From Erpetoichthys calabaricus (lineage: Eukaryota > Chordata > Cladistia > Polypteriformes > Polypteridae): 64,000 nt of DNA. This document shows positions 42,153 through 54,241 of this stretch, in pieces. Position 1 is the first letter of the stretch. Every line of letters begins with the position of its first letter. The stretch covers positions 33,489,632-33,553,631 of the forward strand of contig NC_041395.2 in assembly GCF_900747795.2 (NCBI RefSeq), given 5' to 3'. The notes under the pieces are model-generated. The model was given only the letters and a program-made list of their open reading frames with translations. It had not been told where the DNA came from and made no database searches. The position numbers were made by a program, and so were the translations under genes.

Positions 42153-43947
42153 TGTGGCAAGCGGCTGGGGGTGGTACCCAGCCGGGACGCCCAGAAGGAT
42201 TGAAAGAGGGACTATGCCTCCTCCAGACCACGAGAGGGCAGCTGCCCTGGATGGTATGGGGACCACGGGAACAAAGCCTGGAAGCTGAACCCTGTAGGGG
42301 CCCGTGGTCACCGCCAGGCGGCGCCCGGATGCCAGTAGAGCCCTGGCCCATAGCACTTCCACCACACCTGCCACACACGGCCCGGCGCAGCAGGTGAGCC
42401 CACACACGCGCCGCAGGAGCGGCAGGCACACAATCCCGCGAGAGCAACTTGCCCCATGGACTGACACCAGTCTGCAGAAGGGCCATTCCCACCTGATGTG
42501 AGAAGATGTCAACGGGCGTATCAGGAGTGCAGCGGGCTCCTACAAGTGCGCCGCCGCTGGAGGGGTCCGGGACGGCATTGTGTCTAGCAAGGCCACACCG
42601 AGGACATTTCCTCAGACAGACGGGACCCGGGAGGTAAGTTCCCTGTCTAATGGCAGTCGGCCCTGTGGGGCTGGACTTTGTTCATGTGCTGTAGGCAGGG
42701 ACTGCCTGGATCCACGTCGGTGGCAGACTCATGCCGATCTGCGGAGCTTCAACAGCGCGGCAACACTTGGAAAAGCTGCGGAGGAGGAGTCACTGCAGCT
42801 TCAAAGGCCGCGGCAGCTGCGAGGCTGCCCGGAGGCTCGCCAGTGCACCAGGAGGAGGGGAGACAAGATGGCTGCGGACTGGAAGCCCCTCCCCAAGACA
42901 GGCAAGGGATTGAACAGTGTGTGTTGCGTGCCCACTGATGATTCGTTGGAAGCGGGACCAACGAATGTCCATCCCGAGCCGGAGAAGGACCCGATTGGGC
43001 CTAAAGAGAGGCCCCACAGGACGCAGTCAGTGGGTGTGACTGACGAAGAGGTAAGTCCACCTCCGGCTGACAAACTGCTTGCTTGCGGCTCTGCGTGAGC
43101 TGGAGGAGTGCCTTCAGCCTGCAGAGTCGCTCTTGCAAGTGATACACGTCCTCCATAGAGGACTGAAGGAGCTGGAGGTGAAGGCGATCACGTCCGTGAT
43201 GACGCTACGACAGTTGGCAGATCAGCGAGACGCTGGAGTCATCGGCCAGAGGGACGCGGCGGGGCAGGTAAGTGGAACCGGCCCCGTAAAGAATAACGGA
43301 GACCCCAGCGAAAACAACCGTGATGTAATACATGATTGGATTCAAGTAGCGGGGGATCCAATAGTGGACGTGGCAGTAAGAGCCGAGCGCGCGGTGAGGG
43401 GGAAGAGAGCGAGAGGGCAGGCAGGACACCGGCTGATGAGTGCCGCAGGTCCTAGCACCCTACGCCCCGAGCCGCTCCAAACCGTCACAGCGTCCCAGAG
43501 GAAGAGGAGGAACTGAGGGAAGAGAGCCGGTTCCTCCAATAAGGGCGGACGTGAGGCAGGATGCTCACGTCCAGAGGAGGGAAACCCCAAAGTTGGCTGA
43601 GATGACGGGTGTGTCCCAACTAGGGGAGCATGGAACCTGCGGAGGGGGTGCCGAAGGGGAAAATTCCGGGGTGCTGGTTGGAGAGGGGAGCGCTGCCTTT
43701 TATATCCGGGTGGATATAAAAGGGGCCGCCTCCCTACATTCGATGGCTGGAGTCGGGAGCGGAGAAAGACAGAGCTCGAAGGAGAGAAATGGAGGTGGAC
43801 CTGAGGAAAAGGCATTGAGGAAAAAGGCATGGACTTTGGGGTGAAGTGGGTTGTGTGTGTTCACTTTATTGTAAATATTAGCTGTAAATAAACGTGTTGT
43901 GGTGCTTTAATGATGTCTACCTGTCTGTGTCTGGGCTGTTTCCCACA
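42153..43947 (+). mobile_element. GC-rich LTR-like insertion, family unknown
   Basis: This 1.8-kb block is far richer in GC than anything around it. It begins TGTGGCAAGC and ends TTTCCCACA, so its edges read TGTGG...CCACA. Near its right end are a TATAAAA (43715-43721) inside a 12-bp hairpin and an AATAAA (43886) about 170 bp further on, the promoter and poly(A) order of an LTR. Three GGTAAGT donor-like sites and long open frames lie inside. The host sequence on both sides is AT-rich V-unit spacer. It may be a solo LTR-like unit or a non-autonomous retroelement fossil; no pol was seen, and its age looks moderate. Confidence 0.45.
43079..43270 (+). other. Exon-like leucine-rich open segment inside GC-rich insertion
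   Basis: The frame reads MLAALRELEECLQPAESLL, QVIHVLHRGLKELEV and MTLRQLADQRDAG, with leucines spaced as in a coiled coil, and ends just before a GGTAAGT at 43267-43273. No family is recognised. It may be a fossil structural-protein piece of the element or chance in GC-rich DNA. Confidence 0.35.
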
Positions 43948-46880
43948 GTGTACTAATTCTGTATTTAGTAAGTTGTAAAATCTATGCATTTTACCTGAGA
44001 ACTTGTCACAACTCTCTGTCCCTGCACTCAGTTTTGAATGCTATAGAAAAATAAACTGAACTGAATTGTACATACATATTTTTCTTGTGAACTGTAAATT
44101 GTCAAGGTATTTAAAAACATACATTTGTTAGATTTAGAGCACACTGAGTGAAAAATTTATATATTTTTGAAAGTTTGGTAATTTTGAGTAAAAAGATTTT
44201 CAGCTACAGATACGCAAATCATATCACAGACCTTCACTTCCATTCGTGCCACCTTTGGGCAAGAAGCCCTCCGATGTATTAGATGATGGGAAACTTCGGC
44301 TATCCAAGAAGCTTACAGCTATGAAAAACTTGTCTTGTTCCACAGTTTCATCAGGCATGTCTATATATTGCCTTGGATTCTGGTATGTCTAATCAATTTC
44401 CTCTGATGATGACTCTTGACAGGAGTTGAAAGCATAAGAATAAAAAACTATATTAAGATAATTATTTCATTTTCTCCCTTTGTGGATTTCCAGCTGCACA
44501 TCTGTTCAATATTTATAAAACATATATGTTTATTCATTTGAATTTATGTAAAAGCTATGGGAAGAGTCAAGGTTAAGAGTAATGTCCATGCTGGATGTAT
44601 TCCTCAGATACTCATGTTTATCTTATTTCTGTAAAGCATATACTCATTTGTGTGTTTGCAGCTACTGTAATATAGTGAAGTTTGATATCGCCTTCATATT
44701 ATCCATTCTTGGTTGATTATTTTCTTAATTTCACATCAACACTGAGAGCTACACTGTTAGTTTTACATGTTAAAATTCATTAACAATAATGTAGGCAGAA
44801 TTGGAACAAATTGGAGGAAGCAGAAGTAGAGGAGACAGCGCAGGACATGAAAGTTTCATTTAATTAGGGTATATTGTTGATACTGTATATAGAGTAAAAT
44901 GCACTTTACAGTGGGAATGACATTGAGCACTAACCTCTGTACCCATCTGTCCATTTATTTTCTGAATATATTTTCAATTTCAGGGTAATAGAGAGTCAGA
45001 GTTTATACTGGACACTCTGAATAAAAGGCAGGAACCCTCCCTGGATGGGACAGCAGTCCTTCAAAGTACACTTTCATACCCACACATAGTTTAGCCATGA
45101 CTAGCAACCTCCCCTGTATGAGTATCTGGAGAAAACCCTGCAGAAACATTCAAACTCCAAATAGCAAGGATAGTAACACTAACTACAGTTCCACCTTTGG
45201 TAAGTAAATAATGCAAGCAATTTTATTTTTTGGAAATTATTACTGTGGAGTTCTTAGACTTTATTCATCTTAATTAGAACAATTCAGTTCTTTGTGAATA
45301 GAACATTTCTTATTTACAATATAAAATGACAACAAACACAATCCAGTACTGTTATTCACAAATCAATCAGTAAAGGTATGGTGGTTTAAGAATAAAAACA
45401 TGAGTGAGTAGAAGTGATCTCCATCAGTTTTTGCCTTTCCTGAATCCAGCTCTTTAAATATATCATTAAATGGAAGAAAGCCTATCTCAGCAGCATCAGG
45501 CTCAAGGCAGGAACAAATCCCAGCCAGCAAAGCACAAATCAGCACTCTGTGCCAATGTGCTCTTTAAATCAAGTTTGATTAACACCCTGACACAAAATCA
45601 GTTTAGAGTTGCTTGCCACTGTAAACATATTTCTGGAATTTAGTAGAAAAATAAATTAATGGGGAAGAATAAATAAAGACTCAAACTGAATGTGCTCATG
45701 TTTCACTGACAACGGTGAATTCTGGGATTGACAAGGCAGTAACACTGACCCAATGTCTATATGCCTCCCTCATAGGCACATCAGAATAAAAAAAACGTTT
45801 TAACATGTTGCAGTATGTGACACTGTATATAGTACGTGGGGGTTGAACACTGAGAATACAATAATAACAAAAACAAAATAATCAAATAACCTTCACCAAC
45901 CAAAGTAACTTTTGTGATTGTTTATCTGATAAAGCAAATCTCTTTTTTGCCCTTACATTTTTTCCCTTTATTTCTATTAACAAAGAACTTTTTTTGTTTA
46001 TCTTCAAACCCAGCCACATGAATGCCTTGTCAGTGAACTGTTGGAGTCTTTCATGTTCCCTTTAGACTAATTTGACTAGAATCATGATACAGTAAGTACC
46101 TGACTGAAGACATATTGTGTGCCAACCGAAAAAAATAAGCTGTGATGCGGTGCCATCTCCTGGTACTCCAGCCTATACTGCTTTACCAGGTGGAGTAATG
46201 TGTTATTGTATGCATTTTATAGGACACATTTAGCCTAGAAGTAACTGCTAAAAGAAAGGTACAGCAGTGACTGTGTGTCAACAAAGAGATCCAGTATGGT
46301 ACAGTTTTCATTGTTAGAATTCTTAACACTTCCTATGTACTGTATTGACAGTTTTTACTTGCTTTTCAAGATTTTTAACCAGGCAAAACTGTCTTAATAC
46401 TTTTTATATTATATTATATAATATTATTCAATAATTATTTTTTATATTATATCATTTTATTAAATTTTTTGTGAGAACTGCTTTCATTGGAGAACACATT
46501 TGGCTTTTGGTGCTCTCCATGTGTATTTTCTGTGTACCAAGGTGCTGGGCTTCTCGTGTTTCTTCCACGACAACCCACACAGTGAGTGCTTACAAAACAG
46601 GGTAAGCTACTAAACTAGTTTTCACTTGTACCCCAAAAACTATTAACTCCAATGATCTTTGCCTTGTACCCTGCAAACACTCTTAAAAGTGTAGGGAACC
46701 ATTCTGAAAGCTAATTTCAAAAAAGAGATTGTTCTGCCTCTTTCTGTGAGGTGTGGTAAACTGCTATTCCTTTGCATTAGATTCTTGAAATTTTCAGTGA
46801 TGAGACACTTGCAGTTCCATGCTAAACAGAGAGTTGAGGCACCAAATAGATAGACTGAGCTGTGACAATGTAATTGAGTG
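43948..46880. other. Duplicated spacer, no gene; anchor D at 46085-46200
   Basis: AAGTACCTGACTGAAGACATAT with GGTGCCATCTC recurs at 57757-57815, marking the same point of the unit near V3 and V4. The part at 44200-44460 looks like an unclassified repeat. An (AT)n-like tract lies near 46405-46460. Confidence 0.5.
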
Positions 46881-47345
46881 ATTATGTTAACACCAGTAAC
46901 AGCGCACTGCACGATAACATGCAGTGAATCCACTTGACTTGAGCATTCCTAGTTTTCATCCTCTTTCTCTGTATGTTTAGCACTCGTTTGCTCAGAGGTT
47001 GATTTGCTGCTTCCTGAGCAGCTCTTCTTTTCTTCAGCCTAGTGGCCCGATTCTTCTCTTCTTTCTTTGATGGCAAAGGTGTTAGGGGTGAGAACAGCAC
47101 CTGTATGCATGCGCCGCACGGCCACCCTGCTGGTCGCTGCCGAGAGTTGATTCTACAATGGGATAAAATAAAAATAAAAAGAGGAATCACCTTGGAGGTC
47201 AAGCATCACCCCGAAAGTGGATAGTAGACATCATGTAGTATATGTGTAACAAATTTCAGGTCCATAGTTCAAACGGTTTGCGAGCTACAGGTGATTTAAA
47301 ATCCTGAACAGATAAACGGACAGCCACAATAGTGTATTATGTAAG
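46881..47345. repeat. Dispersed repeat, unclassified
   Basis: The block with AACAAATTTCAGGTCCATAG, CAAACGGTTTGCGAGCTACAG and GGACAGCCACAATAG has the feel of a widespread fish repeat 3' end. On minus, 46930-47202 reads a basic stretch (KKEEKNRATRLKKRRAAQEA) that could be a coding remnant of it. Family not determined. Confidence 0.4.
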
Positions 47346-48488
47346 AAGATATTTATACACTTTTTATAAATTACTGTTTTATTCTAGTTATAATGGGGAT
47401 AAAACTTTTATGTTTTTTAATTTTTTTAAATAAGACTTTTAATACTTTTTACTGTGTTTTTATTTTAGGGTAATTAAGAAAAGATGTATCCTTTCAGTGA
47501 ATAAACTGTGTGACCAAACTATAACTTGTCACACACGTGCGATTAGGAGGCAGTCAAAGAGCCTAAAGGTGAGTGAAATATCGCGAGATATGGGTGTCAC
47601 ATGGTGCTTACCTAAATCTCTTCTCTTTACAGAAAACCAGAGGAAAAATAATTGCCCCGATTCCGGGTTCAAGATGGCCGCCGATTACGTCACTTCCAGC
47701 CATCTTCACTAACCTCACTTCCGACTCTGCAATATCACATCACTTCCGACTCCTCCTGATGATGTTATTTCCGGTTCCTGTTTTGATGCCAACCATTTCC
47801 TTTTCCCATAATCCTTTCTGTATTTAAACAACCATGTTTCAATAGTAAAACGGTTATTTGTTCTGAATTTAAAAAGACTTGTGATCATTTCTTTATTTTG
47901 ATATTGTCTTAGGGCAATATACGGGGACGGTCCCCAAACCTTTTTTTTTGTGTCTTTTGAACTTATTTTTGAAAAAACTTTACAAACTACTGAATATTAC
48001 ATGGCTCCTCAGGGGAATATAACATTACTTATGACTGTGTGTATTTAAATGAGTTTAGCAAAAAGCTCTTTGAGAGTAACAGATGCAGGCACATGTCAGT
48101 TTAGTCCTGACAGGCAGGCAATTAGTTTATAGATATTGAGGACTAATTGCATCATACTGTCAGGAAATGTGACAGCAGAGGGATGAGAAGAACTTGCAGA
48201 TTAATTGTGAATGAAGACAAGGCTTAAGGGCTAGCTAGAAAGGTAAAAGACTTAGAAGACATTGTGGGTCAAGTTTGAGACCACTTTAGAAAAGGGATCC
48301 AATACATTTATTCTTCTTTTGAATCATCAGCTAAACAAATTGATGGAAATAATATTGTGTCGATTTCAGGGATGTTTTTACGAAAATAAGATGAGAACTC
48401 TGGGAAAAAATATGCAAATATAACTAAACATTATGAACAAGTGTCATTCTATTAGAATATTAATCTTTAAACTCGGATAAACTAACCA
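47346..48488. other. Spacer with possible LTR-like block 47640-47940
   Basis: 47680-47780 has four spaced TCACTTCC or TATTTCC words and AAGATGGCCGCC, typical of retroelement or housekeeping promoter sequence. No gene follows. Confidence 0.35.
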
Positions 48489-48720
48489 GGGTTGGCATGG
48501 TGGTGCAGTGTTAGCGCCACTGCCTCTCAGTCAGGAGACCAGAGTTCATGTCCCAAGTCCATCCTGCATGGAATTTTTATTCTGTCCCCGTGTTTGTGCT
48601 GATTTTCATCTGGCTGCTCTTGTTTCCTCCCACAGTCCAAAACACATGACAGGTTAGGTGGATTGGTGATGTTTAACTGGCTTGTTTAATTAATGTGTGG
48701 TTTGTGCATGAGTGGTTTAA
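48489..48720 (+). mobile_element. tRNA-type SINE
   Basis: The sequence starts GGGTTGGCATGGTGGTGCAG, has an A-box-like TGGTGCAGTGTTAG and a B-box-like GAGTTCATGTC about 30 bases later, then CCCCGTGTTTGTGCTG, TTTCCTCCCACAGTCC and ACACATGACAGGTTAGGTGG. This is the well-known vertebrate/fish SINE layout transcribed by RNA polymerase III. Diverged, so not recent. Confidence 0.8.
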
Positions 48721-49351
48721 GCAGGGTTTCTTCCCTTGAGCAGTGCCGACCACACGGTGCTTACTAACTGGGGTTCCAAGACACAAATTCAGGTTCACGC
48801 TACATATGGAGTGCAGAAAGGAAATGTCTTAGCCAGTAGAGTCAATTGAGCTCCTTCAGATCAAGTGAGTAATCAGGCTTCTGGCTGCAAGGGTACCCCT
48901 TCCTTGTAGTGGTAGTCAGGTAAAAGCTTTACAGCAGTGTTGGTACAACTGGTCTGTGTGAGTTTTTAAGCAGTTTGTAATGCACATTTATTATTTGTGG
49001 CTTAAATATTGACAAAACATTCCTTGATTGGAAAAACACTTTAATGACGCCATAGGAGTGCAGGTTGGGCCCCAACATAATGTTTTGTTGTAGTTGTATA
49101 GTTATGCAATGAGATGCAAGCCTAGATGGTGTGAAGTTTTCATTTTCCATGCAAATGACAGTTGTGCTAACAGTTCAGATTGCTCCCCTTGCTTGTAAGG
49201 ATTCTTTTAATTTTTGTGTGTAACTGCAGTAGAGATGCTATTTATAACAAATAAAAAGACTTCTGCAAGCTGTGGAAAGGACAGGAAGGAAACTGTTTTT
49301 TTAACATCTAATAAAATGTACTGTTTTTCCTTAGTTTTGTTGTATTGCTGA
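48721..49351 (-). other. 3' flank of V3, duplicated
   Basis: Matches the V4 3' flank at 58960-59230 (AGTGAGTAATCAGGC, TAGTCAG, AAATATTGA, ACA(T/C)TCCTTG) and non-coding. Confidence 0.55.
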
Positions 49352-49392
49352 GCATTTTGTATAAGTAGTAGCATGACATATCTTGCAGTGTG
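49352..49392 (-). promoter_or_regulatory. V3 recombination signal, 25-bp spacer
   Basis: At the homologous position the heptamer is CACACTG (49386-49392, one change from consensus), the nonamer ACAAAATGC is at 49352-49360, and the spacer between them is 25 bp. A CACTGCA at 49384-49390 would restore 23 bp but is a poor heptamer. Confidence 0.8.
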
Positions 49393-49714
49393 CCTGTAGA
49401 ACAATAATATTCAGCCGTGTCCTCCGTTTTTAGACTGTTAATTCCCAAATAGCCAGCCTGTTTAGAATTGTCTCTGGAGATTGTAAATCTTCCTTTAATG
49501 CTGCTGGCGTACAGTGTAGTGCTGCTGTCAGGGCTAATGTAAGCCAGCCATTCAAGTCCTTTTCCAGGTTCTTGTCGATACCAGTACAAGTAATAAGCAG
49601 TAACTGTATTTCCAGTACTGCCCTGCCCAGAACCTTCACAGATCAGTTGCAGAGACTCTCCCGGCTTTTTGACTTCATTACCTTTCTGTATTAAAATAAT
49701 AACTGACCAAACAC
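49393..49714 (-). CDS. IGHV segment V3, V exon (intact frame)
   Basis: A 322-bp exon after acceptor TTTTCTAG. It reads [20 protein letters not shown], then LQLIC with the first cysteine, a 13-residue CDR1 ([13 protein letters not shown]), [44 protein letters not shown] and EDTAEYYC. There is no stop. It departs most from the family: the DIV start is VII, T before the first cysteine is I, and YLDMNNL is YLGINSL. These changes plus the altered RSS suggest weak or lost use, though nothing formally kills it. Confidence 0.88.
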
Positions 49715-50025
49715 CTAGAAAATCAAAAGAGAATTAAAAGGACATGCTATGGGCGAAGAAATATGGATATTGATGTGTCGGGATGGAGGACTATGAAAGA
49801 GAAAGTGGATGGACTGTGTGAAGGGGGATCTAGGAAAGTAAGGGGCATCAGGCAAGGAAATATACAACAGACAAGAGTGGATGAGACTGGTCCAGTATAA
49901 CAACCCCACATGAAAGTGGGAAATGCTTTTAGAAGAAGAAGGAGTGAAGTAAAGCCAAACTACAGAATATTTTGATATAAAAAATGAAGTAAAAATAAAA
50001 TGAAACTTAAAGGAAAGTTACTTAC
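49715..50025 (-). other. V3 leader intron with insertion
   Basis: The intron is 311 bp, against 112, 112 and 91 bp in V1, V2 and V4. The extra roughly 200 bp (about 49740-49935) are purine-rich and have no match in the other introns, so they are probably an inserted element. Splice ends GTAAG and TAG are intact. Confidence 0.75.
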
Positions 50026-50068
50026 ATGACAAAATGGTCATAAACAAAACAGTCTGTAAAGTCTGCAT
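50026..50068 (-). CDS. V3 leader exon
   Basis: A 43-bp exon reading MQTLQTVLFMTILS plus one base, then GTAAG. A hydrophobic signal peptide as in the other V genes. Confidence 0.87.
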
Positions 50069-50128
50069 ATCTGTTATTGAAGTAAATAAAGAAATCACTA
50101 AAAGTATGTTAGGACCGAACGCTTGAGA

Positions 50129-50163
50129 TTTATATAATAAATGTAAGATCATCTCATTTGCAT
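50129..50163 (-). promoter_or_regulatory. V3 promoter: octamer and TATA
   Basis: Minus octamer ATGCAAAT (50156-50163) and TATAAA (50129-50134), with the octamer 87 bp from the ATG as in V1 and V2. Confidence 0.88.
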
Positions 50164-52689
50164 AATTTCTACATCATAGATTATTTTAGAACTGAGTAAC
50201 AGAAGGAAACATATTTAGCAAATAAAACTGCCCTGTTTTAATCCCTTCCTATAAAAGAAAATATCTTGTTTTTTCTTGTAAATGGTCAAAATGCTTAGGA
50301 AAAATAATTTGCCATAGAACTCTTATACAACAGAACGCAATGAAGACCTGATACATTTCAGATACTTGCTTTTCTTGAGTAAAAATATATAATCTTTCAA
50401 ATATACCCAGTGCATTTATTTTATTTGTATTGTTAGGGTACAAGCTGCAGTAAGAGTCAGGTTTAGCCGAAATACCCACAACAAATGGACTCCTCAGCCT
50501 CTCTCTTTGCCCTGTTTTTGCAAAATAAAGAGTTGATTTTTGGAACTACTGTAACAGGGTAATGTCAGCACTTATCTTCAAATTAACTATCACAGGTGAA
50601 TTGTTTTCCATTTCACATTAAATCTGTGTCCTACGCGGTTCTCGTAATATTACACCCTAACATTTGCCAACAACAAATTATGTTGGAGACAAAAGTGACT
50701 GAATAATAATAATAAAAATAATAATTAATTACACTTCCAGTATAGTGTTTTTCTAGCCTATTCAAAGCACAATGGGTAACCTTCAACCAACACCAATATG
50801 CAGCATCCACCTGGATGATGGGTCAGGTCTGGTCAGGTCAGCCATGGGACAGCAGCCATTTTAATGTCAGTACAGTCACTAAACATCAACTATAAGATTA
50901 TGAAGGGATGAGAGAGATATTTAGCCAATAAGGGACAAGGAGAAACTTTGGGGTCCAAAATGACCAGGCCATGGTGGGCAACATAGACAAAACATTGGGA
51001 TACACCCTACTCTTTTCAAAAGATGCCCAAGGATCTTTTATGACCACAGGATCTTGGTTTTATGTATCATCTGAAGGATGGTGCCAATTTTTACAGCACA
51101 GTGTCCTGGTCATTGCACTCAGGCATTGGGGCCCACACAAAAACCACAGGGTAAGTGTCACCTGATGGCCTGCACCAACATCTTTTCCATTAACAACCCA
51201 AGCTTTTCCTAGATAGTGTTCCACCCAAGTATTGGCCGGTCCCAAACTTGCTTAGCTTCAGGGGAATTCTTCTTGATCTGAAGTGCAGGTGCAGAAGCAG
51301 GAATGAGAGCAGAAATTGTTACACAGGTCTCCAATTTTACTCTTATCACAGAACATTGTTAGCGCATTTAGTTCTATTTTAAATATGGATGCCATTGACC
51401 TGTTGCCACAATATCTGTTCATGTTCTTATTTTCTAAACTTGCTTTCAGTTTCTACATCATGAGGAGGCAGAAGATTTAACACTAAACACAAAATAAGGA
51501 GATGGAGATGGAGCTCCAGTTCATCACAGAGCACGTTAACTTCCATATCCACGTATATTCAGACTAGGCCAGGGTGGTCTGCTCAATTAATTCAATTCAT
51601 TTCAGTTCAGTTCAGCTTTGTATAGTGTTCTTCACTAAGAACAGGCTCAGAGTTCTTATGCAATTTTTCAGCTATAAAGCACTTACTATAATAATTAATA
51701 ATAATAATACTATAACAATTAAACTGTTCACCATTTACATAAATAAATATCTAAATTAAAGTAAACACATATTAAATTTTCAACTGATTAACCTAAAATG
51801 ACAATACAAATCCATTAACATCATAATTGAGATATATGGTCAGTTGATATTGTTGTAGACAAAACCAAGAACTCCACTTAGCAGGATTGCTAGAAAAAAT
51901 AAATCTTTCAGGGTACATGATTGGCTGTAATAGACAAAGTAAGAATTCGCTGTGAATCTCTCAGGAAAATGAGATTAATTAACTAAGAAATGCAATTATT
52001 GGATTTGGGAGCAGGCAGAGACTTGTCAAAGAACTAGCAATGATGTGAGGTGGCGTGCTCTTTCAAACAAAATCCAAAAATTAGGTCTCTAAAGTAGCTG
52101 GGGGGTAGGCCCTCAAAATGGGTAACTAGCCAGTATACTATTAAATCCTCAGAATTATTGCAGAAAGTCCCACAAATGACAAAATGGTCAAAGGAAGAAA
52201 ATTTATAAAATAAAAGACCTCTTTTAGACAAAATGCTCTGCAGCACAAAAAGCTCAAAGGAGCACAAATGGCCCAGAAAGAGTTGCCTTAACAAAATAGG
52301 CAAGCCATCTGACAAAAACTCCCAAAAACATAAATCCAAAGATAGAGGTCAAAAACATAGCAAGAGGTAAAAAATTAGTTGATCAAAAATAGCATAGCAA
52401 TAAAAGAACAGAAACTAACCAACACCTAGTGCATACTGTGAGGCCACAAGTCTCACTGTTCTGCGGACACAGCGTGAGCAGCAGCTGGTAGATGGTCTGC
52501 ATTGCATGTGCTCACTCACTCTCTCTCACTGATGGCGGCCTTTAAGTATGTGTATTAAAAAAGATGTACTGTAACATGTAGGTTCATGTTCCTCACATTC
52601 TCCATCTTGTTTCCAGGCCACATCTTTCCTCCAAGTTGTTTACAAGTGCATGACTTAACCTCTCAACATTGAAAACAGCACGCAGCATT
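50164..52689. other. 5' flank of V3 and spacer
   Basis: No gene. 51595-51680 is a copy of the TTTGTATAG-type repeat seen at 26065 and 33282. 51990-52560 is a repeat-like block ending in a CTCACTCTCTCTCACTGATGGCGG phrase; not classified. Confidence 0.45.
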
Positions 52690-53160
52690 TTGGTTGTGCA
52701 AAGTTGCTTTTGTTTATGATGGCCAGTGCAATTTTCTACACTGTGGTGTGCTGGGCTGGTAAAATCACTTTAAGAGAATCCCACCTAATCCATCCATACA
52801 TTATCCAATCCTCTATATCCTAACTACAGGGTCACGGGGTCTGCTGGAGCCAATCCCAGCCAACACAGGGCGCAAGGCAGGAAACAAACCCTGGGCAGGG
52901 TGCCAGCCCATCGCAGATCCCACCTAATCAACAAGCTAATTAAAAGGGCAGGCTCGGTGATTTTAACACATGTTGGACCCCCAGAGGTCATAGCAAAGGA
53001 GAGGATTAAAACAAAACTTGAGTGTCATTATGAATAATGCAGCACATTCTCTCTCTGGTACAATATCACTGAGGACTTTCAGACAACAAATTATTCAGCA
53101 TACGTGTGTCAGGGGGCTTCTTTATACCAAAAAGAATACATCTGAAACATACCTCACTGG
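52690..53160 (+). mobile_element. CR1/Rex1-like LINE second subfamily, 3' fragment
   Basis: GTGGTGTGCTGGGCTGGTAA, CAACAAGCTAATTAAAAGG and AGGATTAAAACAAAACTTGA match 37978-38110 in order. It is interrupted by the 126-bp element at 52791-52916. Confidence 0.7.
52778..52929. mobile_element. 126-bp short element with 13-bp target duplication
   Basis: ATCCCACCTAATC occurs at 52778-52790 and again at 52917-52929, around an insert (52791-52916) that starts CATCCATACATTATCC and contains GGGTCACGGGG, GCCAATCCCAGCCAACACAG and GCCAGCCCATCGCAG. The intact LINE at 37978-38040 lacks the insert. A duplication of this length points to LINE-type target-primed insertion, so this is a SINE-like or truncated retroposon. 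Confidence 0.85.
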
Positions 53161-54241
53161 GGAGATGTTGAGAGCAGGAAAGCTCTCTGGTACTTAAGTC
53201 CTGAGATGACAGGGAGTAGAGAATGATTGACTGCACTCCTGAATGGAGTTGCAAGTTGCATGAGAGCACTAGGGAGGGAGCAGCTGCATGGCTCAATGAT
53301 TGGCTGCCATTTGGAGCAACCTTTACTCCTATAAGACAATGTTGGCAACTGTTTAATTTTCCTTAGAGGGGCTTTATTTTTGCTTACAGGCTATTCTAGT
53401 ACCTGACCTGTGTTTTTGTAAGTAGCATTCAAGCCTATTAGTACCCTTGCAGTCTTAAAGAAGGATCGCCTTGTTATTCTTGTAGGATTTTTGCATCAAT
53501 ACATTTCTTGTTTGTTTCATTTATTTTCATCATTAGATACATGGGTTTAGTGTTTATGGGTCTTTTCACTGTATATATTTTTGCAACCTGATCAAGAAAT
53601 CCAAAGCATTGTTGTAAATAAAATATCAACTTCATTTAGCATCTGGTCTTTTGTGGTTGGTCCTGAACTACTAGCAGGCCTCTTCCTCCCAGAGGTGGGC
53701 TGTGACAGATACAATTTATAGCAAGGATTTGTGTGTTCCCTCAGTCTTTATAGGAATGAGGGCATTCCCTTGATGAAGCTGGACAGGTGGCCCTGCCTCT
53801 TGGGGAACCACCCACAAAATACAATAATATTAAAATTAAAAGAAAAGAATCAAATATAAATAAAAAAGAAACATAACCAGGGGAAGAACCCTGGCTGAAA
53901 CATAGCAGGCAGGTTTAAACATATTGAAAGAAACAAGAATTACAATTGCCAATACCAAGACAAAGTCCCAAAAAATCAATAGTCAAAAATTTGTATTTAC
54001 CAAACTAGAAGTTTGAAAGCCCTAACAAAAAAAAAATTATTGAATTTATTAAAGTAACATTTTCAAGTTACATTTTATACAAACAAGTCAAACTTAACAA
54101 AATTCAATTCAATTCAACCCACACCCAAGAGAAGCAGAGGAAGGCCAACAGCCAGAGTAAAACTTTAAGAGTAGAAAAGAGGGAAGAGAATCTACTTCCC
54201 CAATATAAAAGCTTATTCTAAAGCTAAGATAAGTCTGCTTG
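53161..54241. other. Spacer, no gene
   Basis: Contains GC-richer pieces near 53640-53810 that look like retroelement remnants. No family assigned. Confidence 0.35.

Noticed and set aside
42580-43098. 172-residue open frame in GC-rich DNA as a host gene
   Set aside because: Other frames on both strands are equally open because of high GC, there is no family motif, and it lies inside a repeat-like insertion.
44200-44460. Possible Penelope or DIRS fragment
   Set aside because: Only vague resemblance; no reverse transcriptase or recombinase motif could be read.
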